A DNA stretch of 64,000 nt from Paenibacillus polymyxa (lineage in GTDB: Bacteria; Bacillota; Bacilli; Paenibacillales; Paenibacillaceae). Where the stretch lies: NCBI RefSeq assembly GCF_001719045.1, contig NZ_CP015423.1, forward strand, positions 1,302,001 through 1,366,000. The letters run 5' to 3'. Each line of letters opens with the position of its first letter. Position 1 is the first letter of the stretch. Positions 9,456 to 18,236 of the stretch are shown here, in pieces. The position numbers and the translations under genes are program-made. The notes below the pieces were generated by a model. The model was not told the DNA's origin and searched no databases. It saw nothing but the letters and a program-made list of their open reading frames with translations.

Positions 9456-9881
9456 TTAAACCGGATATCCGCCGTCGATTGTAGCCAGCTCGGTTTTGTC
9501 TTTCTTTTGTTTGATGTAGAGTGTAAATGCACCTACACCTTCTGTGTCGCCGAAGTGCTCGTTGTAGTCTACAACGAAAGCATTCGGGAAGTGGATTTTA
9601 CGCACAACTTGATCAGCTGCGATAACTTCCAGTGTTACTTTACGGTAGCTGTCTGCTTTTTCAGCAGGAACCAGAGACCACAAAGCCAGTTTCAGCGTGT
9701 CATCCGCGCTGTCACCGTCTACGGCTGTGATGATTTTACCGCTGATGCGCAGCGTGGAGCCTACGTCAGTGGAGCGTGCATTGGAATCGTCCGGTGTATC
9801 GGTGTCATAAATAACCGTTTGGATGTTATCCAAGCCCAGCTCGATTGTTTCTTGTCCTTCTACTTTCAATCTGAATCCCAT
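9456..9881 (-). CDS. Hcp/tail-tube-like protein (putative)
   Basis: 141 residues from the ATG at 9881, chosen because AAGGAGG lies seven to eight bases upstream; the open frame extends to 10004 but that stretch has no ribosome binding site and an unrelated composition. The protein is almost all beta strand, with no signal peptide or membrane helix. The pattern of strands, the segment FPNAFVVDYNEHFGD and the closing strand GAFTLYIKQKK resemble Hcp and phage tail-tube proteins, which are 140-170 residues. That is a visual fold guess, not a family match. It follows the 752-aa gene by 119 bases and is itself followed by a strong terminator, as expected for an abundant structural protein. Confidence 0.55.
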   Translation of the reverse strand: MGFRLKVEGQETIELGLDNIQTVIYDTDTPDDSNARSTDVGSTLRISGKIITAVDGDSADDTLKLALWSLVPAEKADSYRKVTLEVIAADQVVRKIHFPNAFVVDYNEHFGDTEGVGAFTLYIKQKKDKTELATIDGGYPV

Positions 9882-10000
9882 GTGTGTTGCCTCCTTGAAA
9901 TTAGGTAATATGATGGCGGGAGATGCAAAGCTTCTCCGCGATTTATGTATAAAGGCGGTTCTGGATAGAAACGCCTCTAACATCTTTCGTAGTGCTCGGA

Positions 10001-12259
10001 TCATGATTTGACCGAGCTGGTTCCCTTAGTGATCATGACTTCCAGGTTCTTCACATTACCGTTGAAGACCAGATCGATATGGCACATATTGCTTTTCTCA
10101 TCAATAATGAAGCTCATATCGTCTCCATCCTGAATGATCGAGTTAACAGATCCTCTGCTGCTCAGCCACTTGCTCTTCTGACTGCTCGGATTGTTACTGA
10201 AGAAGCGGACGATATTTTCGTGTTTGAAGTCCCCTGTCTGGTAGCGTAAAATACGTTCAATGTACGTGCTGACCAGCGTCTTGTAGATGGAGTCAAAACC
10301 GTCCTCGGACATCGCCATGCTTCTCGCCTTGTAGACGGTAATCCGGCGGATATCCTTATCCTGGATCTGAGCATTCTCCGACGAGAATACAAAGCCGAAG
10401 TTTTTACGGTTGATGGCATCCTTGATCGTGTTGGTGAATCCGGTGATTTCCTTGGCCATCGTCGTTACCGTGCGCAGGCTGTTGTCTCCGGCTTCAATGT
10501 CGAAGCGTACGCCAGGGAAGTTTTTATTGACCGTTTTGAACGTCTCACGCAAGTACTCAGGACACTGATAGGAAGCGACCAAGCCAGCAGCAACGTAGGC
10601 TGCACCTACATAAACACCCTCGATCCACAGCTTGAGAATATCCTCTTTCTCCTTAGAGAGCTGTACACCGTCTTCGGTCTGTAGCATTTTGCTGTCGATA
10701 ATGACACCCGATTTGTCCTTCGGAATAATCGTAAAGTTCGGTACGCAAGGAATGGCAAATTCGCTATATTCTCTGCGAACGAGACTGGCGCATTTATCGA
10801 CATATTTGTCGATGCCTGCTGTCGCCATACTGTTGAAAGTCGTTTCTTCACCGGATTCAAAGTTAAAGAACATTTGAATTTTGTAATCCTTCACGACTTG
10901 CAGCAGCATCGAGAGCGATTCCATAGAATTTCCGCCCTGCTTAACGACCTTCTCGTTGCCCTTGAAGCGTTCACGTGAAACCTTTACCTTACCGGCTGCT
11001 TCCAGCTCGACGGATGGAACGATACCGAACCAGATCGTGTCGCTGAATTCATTCTTAGCATTCACAGTGTTCAGGTACGTTTCCAGGCGCGGGATATTGC
11101 TGCTTTTCACCAGCATGTCCAGCTTGTTGTTCGCCACCAGCATTGTCGGCAGCATGCCTTTGCTCTTCGTTGCATATTGATCGAAGAACATTTTGACACC
11201 GAGGATTTTCTCCACAAGCGGCTTAACCGCCTTTACGAAATCGTCCTTGGCATTTTTATAGAACTCCAGATACGTGTTGTAGTTTTGAACTTCAACCGCT
11301 GTATCCACCTTGGTCTGAACAGCTGGCAGTGGCACAAATGTGCGAACCACCAAATCCTTCACATAGTCAGAAGGCGTATCTGTGATGGAGTTATAATCCT
11401 CTTCGAATACTTGGGAGAGATCGCCAGTGCTGTTTTCATCCAACAGCATCAGCTCAGTGCTGTCGCTCTTCGGCGCTTCAATAATTTTCAGTTCGCCGCT
11501 TTCCCCAATGGAGAGCATACCCACCTGGATCAGTTCACCGGAGTTTTCCTCTTGGGCGCCACCGAGCAGAAGGCGGGTTTTGATGTCCTCAATTGCCAGT
11601 GGGAGCATAGCCATAACGTTGTTATAGTTCTGACTCGCTTCCTCGAACATTCCATTCAGCTTGTCACCCATGTCGAGTTTCTTCGGATCGCCATCATCCA
11701 GCTTGTCGTATTCACCGTACATATAGTGAATCTCTTTGCGGACTTGACGAATATCATCCATAACCTTTTTCGGTGAAATCATATCCAGCAGATTTTCAAA
11801 TTTGAAATCTACATTGGTGATTCCTTGACTGCGCTTGGTATCAATGAGCGTAAACAACATTTTCAGAAAATCATTACTTTGATTTACACGAATTTCAGAA
11901 ATGCTATCCTCATCAATTCCCTCTGGCTTTTTAAGGGTGTAGACGACTTTTTGATTGGCCGCGTTAAAAAACGAATACACGGTCGGTGAAAACTTATCCA
12001 AAAATTCGTCAAAGCTGCGCACCAGAAGGTGCTGATTAATTTCCTTGATCTTCTCATCGCTCAAGCTGTCAATACCCTTCACATCACCTACAATGGTGAT
12101 CAGGTCCAGCTTTTCCGGGTTAATCTCTTCAAAAAGCATTGTCCGGTTGGTTTGATAAATGATTTCCATCGCTGTCGGCAAATGAACAAAGTATGAGTTA
12201 TAGGTCCATTGCTCCATATACGGACATGGGATGTCCAATTTGAAACGGACGAAACTCAT
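10001..12259 (-). CDS. Large uncharacterised protein, possible contractile-sheath-like component
   Basis: 752 residues from the ATG at 12259 (GGAGGAGG about 14 bases upstream); an in-frame ATG at 12295 lies upstream of that ribosome binding site and is less likely. Soluble, with no membrane helix. Residues 70-110 (RSFDEFLDKFSPTVYSFF) faintly recall the TssB region of type VI sheaths. The segment GVYVGAAYVAAGLVASYQ and a C-terminal alpha/beta region recall the conserved C-terminal part of sheath proteins. I see no decisive motif. Being first in the operon, directly ahead of a tube-like gene, fits a sheath (TssB/TssC or gp18-like) but a different role is possible. An alternative reading is a large scaffold protein for the phospho-signalling genes downstream. 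Confidence 0.6.
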   Translation of the reverse strand: MSFVRFKLDIPCPYMEQWTYNSYFVHLPTAMEIIYQTNRTMLFEEINPEKLDLITIVGDVKGIDSLSDEKIKEINQHLLVRSFDEFLDKFSPTVYSFFNAANQKVVYTLKKPEGIDEDSISEIRVNQSNDFLKMLFTLIDTKRSQGITNVDFKFENLLDMISPKKVMDDIRQVRKEIHYMYGEYDKLDDGDPKKLDMGDKLNGMFEEASQNYNNVMAMLPLAIEDIKTRLLLGGAQEENSGELIQVGMLSIGESGELKIIEAPKSDSTELMLLDENSTGDLSQVFEEDYNSITDTPSDYVKDLVVRTFVPLPAVQTKVDTAVEVQNYNTYLEFYKNAKDDFVKAVKPLVEKILGVKMFFDQYATKSKGMLPTMLVANNKLDMLVKSSNIPRLETYLNTVNAKNEFSDTIWFGIVPSVELEAAGKVKVSRERFKGNEKVVKQGGNSMESLSMLLQVVKDYKIQMFFNFESGEETTFNSMATAGIDKYVDKCASLVRREYSEFAIPCVPNFTIIPKDKSGVIIDSKMLQTEDGVQLSKEKEDILKLWIEGVYVGAAYVAAGLVASYQCPEYLRETFKTVNKNFPGVRFDIEAGDNSLRTVTTMAKEITGFTNTIKDAINRKNFGFVFSSENAQIQDKDIRRITVYKARSMAMSEDGFDSIYKTLVSTYIERILRYQTGDFKHENIVRFFSNNPSSQKSKWLSSRGSVNSIIQDGDDMSFIIDEKSNMCHIDLVFNGNVKNLEVMITKGTSSVKS

Positions 12260-12807
12260 TTTTAGTTCTTTTGCCTCCTCCCCCCTACTTAACATTTAAA
12301 TTCGTCAAAGGATTGAGCTTATACCACATTTAAGGTACAGGCATGTAACCTCGAAAATCGGTCCGAAGCGTTATTCGGCTTTTAACGGCAAAGCATGCAA
12401 ATGAGATGTATTTCCAAAATCAAAAGTCAGATAACACAGAAATTTTAAATTTATGATTTCGTATTCCTAACTTCAATCCCAATTTTTGCCGTTGATACGA
12501 GAGCTATCATACAAAGCACCCTTCAGTTTTGTCAATTTCTGTAGTCTCAGATTGAAACAGGGCATTTTGACTCATTTTATGCGTGAATACGTAATTTTCA
12601 TGATATGTTAGACCTGTTTCTTCAGGGAAATATTCACAAATGGAACTCAATTACCGATAGAAGTCCATTGGATATTTCTGATAAGCGTAAAAGAATCAAA
12701 TTCATGGCTAATGTGAGGGTTATCAGCTGTTTTGATCCTTTATCCCTTATATCCCAAGGATTAGGAGAGCTGATCCCCCCACGTTGGCCTCGGCGATGGA
12801 GGAGCTT
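12260..12807. other. Divergent intergenic region between the 752-aa gene and the VWA gene
   Basis: About 550 AT-rich bases without a supported gene. It holds the minus-strand promoter at 12506-12535, giving a leader of roughly 240 bases ahead of the 752-aa gene, and must hold a promoter for the VWA gene, for which I see no convincing pair of hexamers. The long leader contains no riboswitch that I recognise. Confidence 0.6.
12506..12535 (-). promoter_or_regulatory. Sigma-A-like promoter of the 752-aa/tube-like operon
   Basis: On the minus strand a perfect TTGACA (12535-12530) is followed after 18 bases by TATGAT (12511-12506), placing the start near 12499 and leaving a leader of about 240 bases before the ATG at 12259. 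Confidence 0.6.
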
Positions 12808-14895
12808 ATGTTCAGAATAAGGAAACTAGGGATTATCGTTTTCATGACTTTTGTACTATTTTTACAAATGAGCCTAAACGGGGTCATTTGCACTGTAAAT
12901 CAGGCTAATGCAGCATCTTTAGGTGCTGTCCCGATCGAGGGTTACGATGCCGTTTTTGTACTGGATACCAGTTATTCCATGAGGGATACCGATCCTGAAG
13001 GCATTGCGGCCGAAGTCATCAATATGTTTATGGATTTGAGTGATGCAGACCGTACGCGCGTCGGATTCGTTGCCTACAATCACCATGTGGTCGCCTCGAA
13101 ACCACTAACTTCGATTGCCGTGGCAGCGCAAAAATCCCAGATCCAACAGGAAATCAGAACGCTAAATCGTTCCGGTTATACGGATTTGGGACTTGGGCTG
13201 CGCAAAGGCTCAGAGCTGCTAGCGGCAGGAGCATCCCAAGGGCGTCAGCCTTTTATGATTCTGTTGTCTGATGGAGAGACTGATTTTGGTGCCTCCTCTG
13301 GTTCCCGATCCAAAGGTGACTCCAATAACGATGTGTCCTCTGTCATCAAATCTGCACAGACCAAGGGATATCCGGTGTACACAATTGGTCTGAACCATGA
13401 TGGCACAGTGAACCGACAAGAACTCGAACGGATCGCTTCTCAAACGGGTGGAGCTTCTTTTATTACGAGTAGTGCCGAGGATCTGCCGGAAATTCTGAAC
13501 CGTATTTTCGCCAGTCAAATTCGTTCCAAGCTCGTCCCAATTGCTGCAATTACGACTACTGGCGAGATGCAAGAATTAACTGTAACTCTACCTGATTCTA
13601 GTATGGAGGAAGCCAATTTGGTGCTTTTGTCGGAGCATCCCCTTCTGGAAACACAGCTATATTCCAATTCAGAAAATGTCCGCAGGTACAAGTCGAGCCG
13701 CTATGCGATTTTAAAAATCGAGCATCCACAGGCAGGTAAAGTGAAGTTGAAGCTACGGGGCATACGCGGGGATTTGGTGAAAATCAATTTACTTGGCAGC
13801 TATCGACTGGAAGCCGAAGCTACCATGGGAGCAAAGCAAGCAACGGCAACTCATGGCGACAAGCCTGTGCAGTTGCTGAAAGGTCAAGCGACACCGTTTC
13901 AAGCTCAGCTTCTGTTGCCGAACAATCAAAAGCTTACAGATGAAGCCGTATATACGTCTCTCCAAGCCCATATTGTAGTTACTCCCAAGGGGGGCACAGC
14001 CAAAAAGGTGCCTATGACCTATAAGTCAGGAGCCTTTCATACCGAATATGCGTTCCCTCAAACCGGGGATTATACATGGCAGCTATCTCTGGATAGTCCG
14101 CAATGGTACCGTAAGGGAATTGTACATAAGGTTCACGCGGCCAATGCAGCACCACAGGTCTTAAAAGACCTGACGATTCACCTGGTAAAAGAAGACGGCG
14201 ATTCCCGTCGAAGTTTATCAGATTTTATTGTTGACCCCAATCATGACAAGCTGAACTATAAGCTGGATTCAGAAGTCGCTGGGGATACGGTCCATGCTGA
14301 GATTAACGGTAATGATCTGCTGCTATCCGAGCTCCACACAGGTGACTCTCAGCTGAAGATTAAAGCTACCGATCCGGAAGGAGCATCCAGCAGCGCTACA
14401 CTAACCGTTTCTGTACAATCCCGGTATACAGCCATTAAATGGACGGTAGCCATCAGTGTCGTAGTAGCCGCTCTTCTGTATTGGTTCTTGCGGCCGAAGC
14501 CGCAGTTTGCCGGAAGAATTGAAGGATATTTTCTCGCTACAGCAAGTGGACAGGAGATTCCGGTAAAATCTTGGCCGCTCACCTCCTTTCCGGGCCGTAA
14601 GGTCAGCTTGCAGGAATTGTTCCGTACGCTTGACGTTCACGAACCGTTGCCAGAAGCGGAACGGATCGTATTTTCCGCAGGTAAAAAAGGGAGCCTAATC
14701 GTAAAACATGATACACGCTGTGCCTTACAGCATGGAAAGGTCAGATTAGCCCGCAACAAAAAAGCGGTCATGGAGTACAGTGACAAACTGTACATTACAT
14801 TCGAGGATGGTGTCACTGAAATCGAGCTGCGATACAAAGCGATTAAACCGAATACTTCAGTGTACACCGACCATATCCAAGCTCCGACAGGATAA
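12808..14895 (+). CDS. Membrane-anchored von Willebrand factor A (VWA) protein
   Basis: 695 residues from the ATG at 12808, chosen because GGAGGAG lies directly upstream; an in-frame TTG at 12784 is less likely. A signal peptide or anchor occupies the first 36 residues (basic start, hydrophobic core, ANAA). The VWA domain follows with the metal-binding MIDAS motif DTSYS in VFVLDTSYSMRD. The middle is beta-rich with cadherin- or Ig-like character (DPEGASSSATLTVSV), then a membrane helix at about 541-561 and a 130-residue, beta-rich cytoplasmic domain. The large part is thus outside, and the tail inside, where it could meet FHA proteins or the kinase. Convergent with the kinase gene and divergent from the structural-type operon, completing a TerY-P-like set (VWA, PP2C, kinase). 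Confidence 0.82.
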   Translation: MFRIRKLGIIVFMTFVLFLQMSLNGVICTVNQANAASLGAVPIEGYDAVFVLDTSYSMRDTDPEGIAAEVINMFMDLSDADRTRVGFVAYNHHVVASKPLTSIAVAAQKSQIQQEIRTLNRSGYTDLGLGLRKGSELLAAGASQGRQPFMILLSDGETDFGASSGSRSKGDSNNDVSSVIKSAQTKGYPVYTIGLNHDGTVNRQELERIASQTGGASFITSSAEDLPEILNRIFASQIRSKLVPIAAITTTGEMQELTVTLPDSSMEEANLVLLSEHPLLETQLYSNSENVRRYKSSRYAILKIEHPQAGKVKLKLRGIRGDLVKINLLGSYRLEAEATMGAKQATATHGDKPVQLLKGQATPFQAQLLLPNNQKLTDEAVYTSLQAHIVVTPKGGTAKKVPMTYKSGAFHTEYAFPQTGDYTWQLSLDSPQWYRKGIVHKVHAANAAPQVLKDLTIHLVKEDGDSRRSLSDFIVDPNHDKLNYKLDSEVAGDTVHAEINGNDLLLSELHTGDSQLKIKATDPEGASSSATLTVSVQSRYTAIKWTVAISVVVAALLYWFLRPKPQFAGRIEGYFLATASGQEIPVKSWPLTSFPGRKVSLQELFRTLDVHEPLPEAERIVFSAGKKGSLIVKHDTRCALQHGKVRLARNKKAVMEYSDKLYITFEDGVTEIELRYKAIKPNTSVYTDHIQAPTG

Positions 14896-14910
14896 TGTCC
14901 GTCACAACGT

Positions 14911-14975
14911 AAAAAAAGAGAAGCGCCGTCTCTTACGATTAATGAACCGTAAGAGTAGGGCGCTTCCCTTTTTTT
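14911..14975. terminator. Bidirectional terminator between VWA and kinase genes
   Basis: Arms around AAGCGCC..TCTTACG (14920-14937) and CGTAAGAG..GGCGCTT (14948-14964) pair, with A7 on the left and T7 on the right, so it can stop transcripts from both convergent genes. The right arm lies within the last codons of the kinase gene. Confidence 0.8.
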
Positions 14976-15850
14976 ATCCAATATTCCGCACGTAGTGCGG
15001 CTTTAAACCATCGAAGTGAACGGCAACGCTTGTTAGCCTGTACCTCCAGACCACGCCGAATGACATACGGCAGCAGAGAAAGTCCCGCATTTTCAATCTG
15101 AATCCGCTCAGAATGATCTGCAAACAATCGGCCTGGCACATCTGGCGGAGGTGTTCCTTTTCGGCAATAATACAGCGTGGCGGCCAAACTATAGATATCC
15201 GACACAGGCCCCTGCTGCGAACGATTAGAGTAAAATTCCAGCGGAGAATAGCCCGCCGTAGTAAAGATCGGATGCTCTTTGCCTTCAAAATGCACAGCCG
15301 AACCAAAATCAATCAGCTTGATGTTGCCATTTTCCCCAATCATAATGTTGCCCGGCTTAATATCCCGGTGAATAATTCCTTTGTCGTGAATGTACTCCAT
15401 GGCATCAATTAAAGGTAGCACCGTGTGGTACAAAAAAGTGGGATCAGATGTTGGCACAGCTTCTTCTTTCATCATTCGATCCAATGTCTTGCCTGCACAG
15501 TATTCCATGACCAGATAGGCTGTTCCATTTTCCTCAAAGTGATCTATATAACCGACAATTCCCGGATGACTTAACTCCTTCAACATTTGCCCTTCACGCA
15601 AAAAATAATGCATAAACTCCACGTATTTGGATTGCATAGAAGTACCGCAAGTGACCGTTTTTCGATCCATCCCTCGCAAAGCCAGGGCATTCGGAAAAAA
15701 TTCCTTCACAATGACCTTTTCTCGGTTATCCAACAGCCTTGCCGTATACACGATGGCCAGCTCACTGCGGGACAAGGCGCTTCGAATTTGATATGTATTT
15801 CGCAGCTTCGTATTGCGGGCAAGCAGATTCCCGCTTGTATCCACGATCAT
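14939..15850 (-). CDS. Soluble Ser/Thr protein kinase of the cluster
   Basis: 303 residues, one kinase domain and no membrane helix or PASTA repeats. Catalytic elements are intact: Lys in VIVKEFFP, HRDIKPGN, IDFGSA and the SDIYSLAATLYY helix. The nucleotide-binding glycine-rich loop is degenerate, reading ALSRSELAIVY where GxGxxG is usual. The VKEFFP form of the lysine motif is common in bacterial kinases that sit beside VWA and PP2C genes. A GACAGGAGG ribosome binding site precedes the ATG, and a TATAAT at 15923-15918 may be its -10. Its substrates are probably the Thr-rich partners of the two FHA proteins encoded across the VWA gene. Confidence 0.9.
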   Translation of the reverse strand: MIVDTSGNLLARNTKLRNTYQIRSALSRSELAIVYTARLLDNREKVIVKEFFPNALALRGMDRKTVTCGTSMQSKYVEFMHYFLREGQMLKELSHPGIVGYIDHFEENGTAYLVMEYCAGKTLDRMMKEEAVPTSDPTFLYHTVLPLIDAMEYIHDKGIIHRDIKPGNIMIGENGNIKLIDFGSAVHFEGKEHPIFTTAGYSPLEFYSNRSQQGPVSDIYSLAATLYYCRKGTPPPDVPGRLFADHSERIQIENAGLSLLPYVIRRGLEVQANKRCRSLRWFKAALRAEYWIKKGKRPTLTVH

Positions 15851-15940
15851 GACTCGTCCTCCTGTCAGGTTCTTAGCTTATGTCTTTTGTATATATCGGC
15901 TTATTACACATCTTTTTATTATACCGTAAAATAGATTATT

Positions 15941-15990
15941 GGAAAAACAAATAACCTGCCATAATCTCCCTTAGAGAAATGATGACAGGT
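15941..15990 (-). terminator. Terminator of the MFS transporter gene
   Basis: On the minus strand, ACCTGTCATCATTTCTC pairs across a TAA loop with GGGAGATTATGGCAGGT (15954-15990, a few wobbles), followed by a T-rich run. Confidence 0.78.
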
Positions 15991-16027
15991 CTTTTGGCAT
16001 TCATCTGGTTCTTTGTTCTTAAATCGT

Positions 16028-17281
16028 TTAACCCAGTTTCGTTCCAGGCTTCATGCTGCGCACACTGTTGGTATTTTTCTTCCGTTCACTGCGCAGTTTG
16101 CCTTTGCCTTGTTCTGGGGTGCGAATGGTGAGGGCAATTAGGAACGATACGACACACAGCACAGCAATCGTGGTAAAGGTCGGGATGAATCCACCAAGCA
16201 AGGCTGCGATAAATGACCCCGCCAGCGCACCGAGGCCAAAGCCTTGATACACAACACCATAGTTTTTGCTTTGATTTTTCAGACCGAAGAAATCAGCTAC
16301 AATGGCAGGAAAGACTGTAATGTTGCCGCCGAAGCAAAAAGCAATTCCTGCTACACAGGCAAAGAATAAACCAAAATTCAGCGGTACCAGACTCAGCACT
16401 GTGACTGCGACCGCCGTTGTCAGCAACGCACCCGCTACTACTTTCAGACGACCTACTTTATCCGATAGCGCACCCAGTATGATCCGGCCCGCCGTGTTGA
16501 AAATTGCGACCATAGCGACCGCATTAGCAGCTGTTGCTACATCTAGGCCGGCCATCCGTACGCCGATATCTTTGACTACCCCAATCAGGTAGAGACCACT
16601 CATACAAGCGGTAAAGAACATTACGAACAACAGATATGCCTGCTTAGTGCGCAGCATTTCTTTGACGGTGTAATCTCGCTGTACAACCCCATTTTGTACC
16701 GAAGGCTTGTTCACGACTACAGCTTCTCTTACCAGGAAGGAACCACCCACAATCATAATCAGCACGATCATTCCCCAATATAAAAACGCTTGTGATACGC
16801 CAACGGACTGAATCAACGAACCATTAATATACTTGAATATAAGACTGCCTGTTCCATATGCCCCAACCGAAATACCGGAAATAAGTCCTTTTTTCTCAGG
16901 AAACCATTTAATCAGATTCGACAGTGATGTAATATATGCCGTTCCATCCGCAAAACCTACAACAATACCCGCCAAAATGTAAAGCAGGGACAGCGATGTT
17001 ACCTGCGAACTGAGCATGAGACCGGCTCCTAAGACGACACCTGCACACAAAATCAGACGACGTAGTCCCCATTTATCCTGTAGCTTGCCTGCGAATAACG
17101 TAGCAAACGCCAGTGCAAAACTGGTAATTGAAAATGTAATGGCGACCGAACTGAGGTTCCAGCCAAAGCGGTCCACCAACGGTTGATTAAATAAACTCCA
17201 TGTGTAAATGGTTCCTAATCCCATCTGGACAATAATCGTTCCAAGTACAACCAGCCAACGGTTTCCGCTGTTTGTTTTCAT
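16028..17281 (-). CDS. OFA-family MFS transporter, probably pyruvate-responsive (YhjX-like)
   Basis: 417 residues with twelve membrane helices. The opening RWLVVLGTIIVQMGLGTIYTW and the DKWGLRR loop between helices 2 and 3 are typical of the oxalate/formate-antiporter (OFA) branch of the major facilitator family, which includes OxlT and E. coli YhjX. It should move small monocarboxylates or dicarboxylates across the membrane. AGAGGAGA precedes the ATG. The gene lies 190 bases downstream of a LytTR regulator/LytS kinase pair, and a direct repeat matching the YpdB operator sits upstream of its promoter. This copies the E. coli YpdA/YpdB-yhjX arrangement that responds to pyruvate, so regulation by the neighbouring pair is likely; the true substrate is not known. 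Confidence 0.85.
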   Translation of the reverse strand: MKTNSGNRWLVVLGTIIVQMGLGTIYTWSLFNQPLVDRFGWNLSSVAITFSITSFALAFATLFAGKLQDKWGLRRLILCAGVVLGAGLMLSSQVTSLSLLYILAGIVVGFADGTAYITSLSNLIKWFPEKKGLISGISVGAYGTGSLIFKYINGSLIQSVGVSQAFLYWGMIVLIMIVGGSFLVREAVVVNKPSVQNGVVQRDYTVKEMLRTKQAYLLFVMFFTACMSGLYLIGVVKDIGVRMAGLDVATAANAVAMVAIFNTAGRIILGALSDKVGRLKVVAGALLTTAVAVTVLSLVPLNFGLFFACVAGIAFCFGGNITVFPAIVADFFGLKNQSKNYGVVYQGFGLGALAGSFIAALLGGFIPTFTTIAVLCVVSFLIALTIRTPEQGKGKLRSERKKNTNSVRSMKPGTKLG

Positions 17282-17401
17282 ATAAATCTCCTCTTTTCAT
17301 TCCGGCTCTACAGCGTCAATTTGTGATCATCATAACCGGGAATCCAGTACGCTTTGCGCCTGTGGAGGAGCAAGTCTGTAAGGATTCTCTCTACATGGAT
17401 T

Positions 17402-17430
17402 ATTATAACCCTGCATGTTAGCCAGAAATC
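17402..17430 (-). promoter_or_regulatory. Promoter of the OFA transporter
   Basis: A perfect TATAAT (17407-17402) with only a weak -35 (GATTTC) 17 bases upstream, which is what an activator-dependent promoter looks like. Confidence 0.55.
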
Positions 17431-17439
17431 GTTTGAGGA

Positions 17440-17470
17440 ATGAAATGCACATATAGCGGAATGAAATGCC
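17440..17470 (-). promoter_or_regulatory. YpdB-type LytTR operator (direct repeat)
   Basis: On the plus strand ATGAAATGCA (17440-17449) and ATGAAATGCC (17461-17470) are separated by exactly 11 bases. Read in the direction of the transporter this is GGCATTTCAT-N11-TGCATTTCAT. As I recall it, the E. coli YpdB site upstream of yhjX is a direct repeat of GGCATTTCAT with an 11-base spacer, so one half-site is identical and the other differs at one position. It ends nine bases upstream of the -35 position. Confidence 0.82.
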
Positions 17471-17471
17471 T

Positions 17472-18236
17472 TTAAAGTCGCATAATTTGCCGAAATTCCT
17501 TGGCCTTGCTACGGCTTACCGGAATTTCAGCTTCTAGTCCACGCAAACGCAAGAGATACGTATGATTAAACCAAGGTACAATTTCACGGATCTGCGACAG
17601 ATTCACCGTGTACGATCGGTGACAGCGGAAAAAGTCCTGCTGCGGCAGCCGGGCATGAAATTCCGAAATGCTCATCGGCATCGTATATTCTTCGTGCCTT
17701 GTAAAGACACGGGTCACCTTTTCCTGCGCACACGCATAGTAAATATCGTTTGCATCCGTTACGATGATTTTGTCATTTTTCAGCAGATTAATACGACCTG
17801 GCGCAGCAACGGTGCTGGCTTCGGCAGCTCGGGGTTGCGCCGTCTGGACAGGCTCCTGTATTGGAACGTTCTGCTGCTCATAAGCATTTTCCAGCTTACG
17901 TAGCATAGATGCGATCCTTTTTTCATCATATGGTTTGAGGATGTAGTCGAACGCCTCCAGTTCAAAAGCCTGCGCCGCATGTTCTTTATAGGCGGTCGTA
18001 AAAATAATATAGGGCTTTTTGGCAAATTTGCTAATGTTCTGTGCCAGTAGCATCCCGTCCAATGAAGGAATGTTAATGTCCAGAAAGATCGCGTCCGTCT
18101 CCTGATCTTGCAGAAACCGAAACACATCTAGCCCATCCTCGAAACTATCAGTCACCTCAATGTTGCTATGAGTCTGAATAAGATACTCCAGCTCTTCACG
18201 TGCCGGAAGCTCGTCTTCTACAATTATGGCCTTCAT
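17472..18236 (-). CDS. LytTR-family response regulator (YpdB-like)
   Basis: 254 residues. A receiver domain (about 1-120) has the acidic pair EDE at the start, the phospho-accepting Asp in [13 protein letters not shown] and the conserved Thr and Lys in the later part ([17 protein letters not shown]). A linker rich in Ala and Pro leads to a LytTR DNA-binding domain (about 150-254) with [12 protein letters not shown] and the closing [10 protein letters not shown]. Such domains bind direct repeats about 21 bases apart. The gene's ATG overlaps the kinase stop by four bases. The operator at 17440-17470, right after its stop codon, points to the OFA transporter as its target. Confidence 0.92.
   Translation of the reverse strand: MKAIIVEDELPAREELEYLIQTHSNIEVTDSFEDGLDVFRFLQDQETDAIFLDINIPSLDGMLLAQNISKFAKKPYIIFTTAYKEHAAQAFELEAFDYILKPYDEKRIASMLRKLENAYEQQNVPIQEPVQTAQPRAAEASTVAAPGRINLLKNDKIIVTDANDIYYACAQEKVTRVFTRHEEYTMPMSISEFHARLPQQDFFRCHRSYTVNLSQIREIVPWFNHTYLLRLRGLEAEIPVSRSKAKEFRQIMRL

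Noticed and set aside
9882..10004. 41-codon N-terminal extension of the tube-like protein
   Set aside because: The strong AAGGAGG before the ATG at 9881 marks the real start; the extension has no site and unrelated composition.
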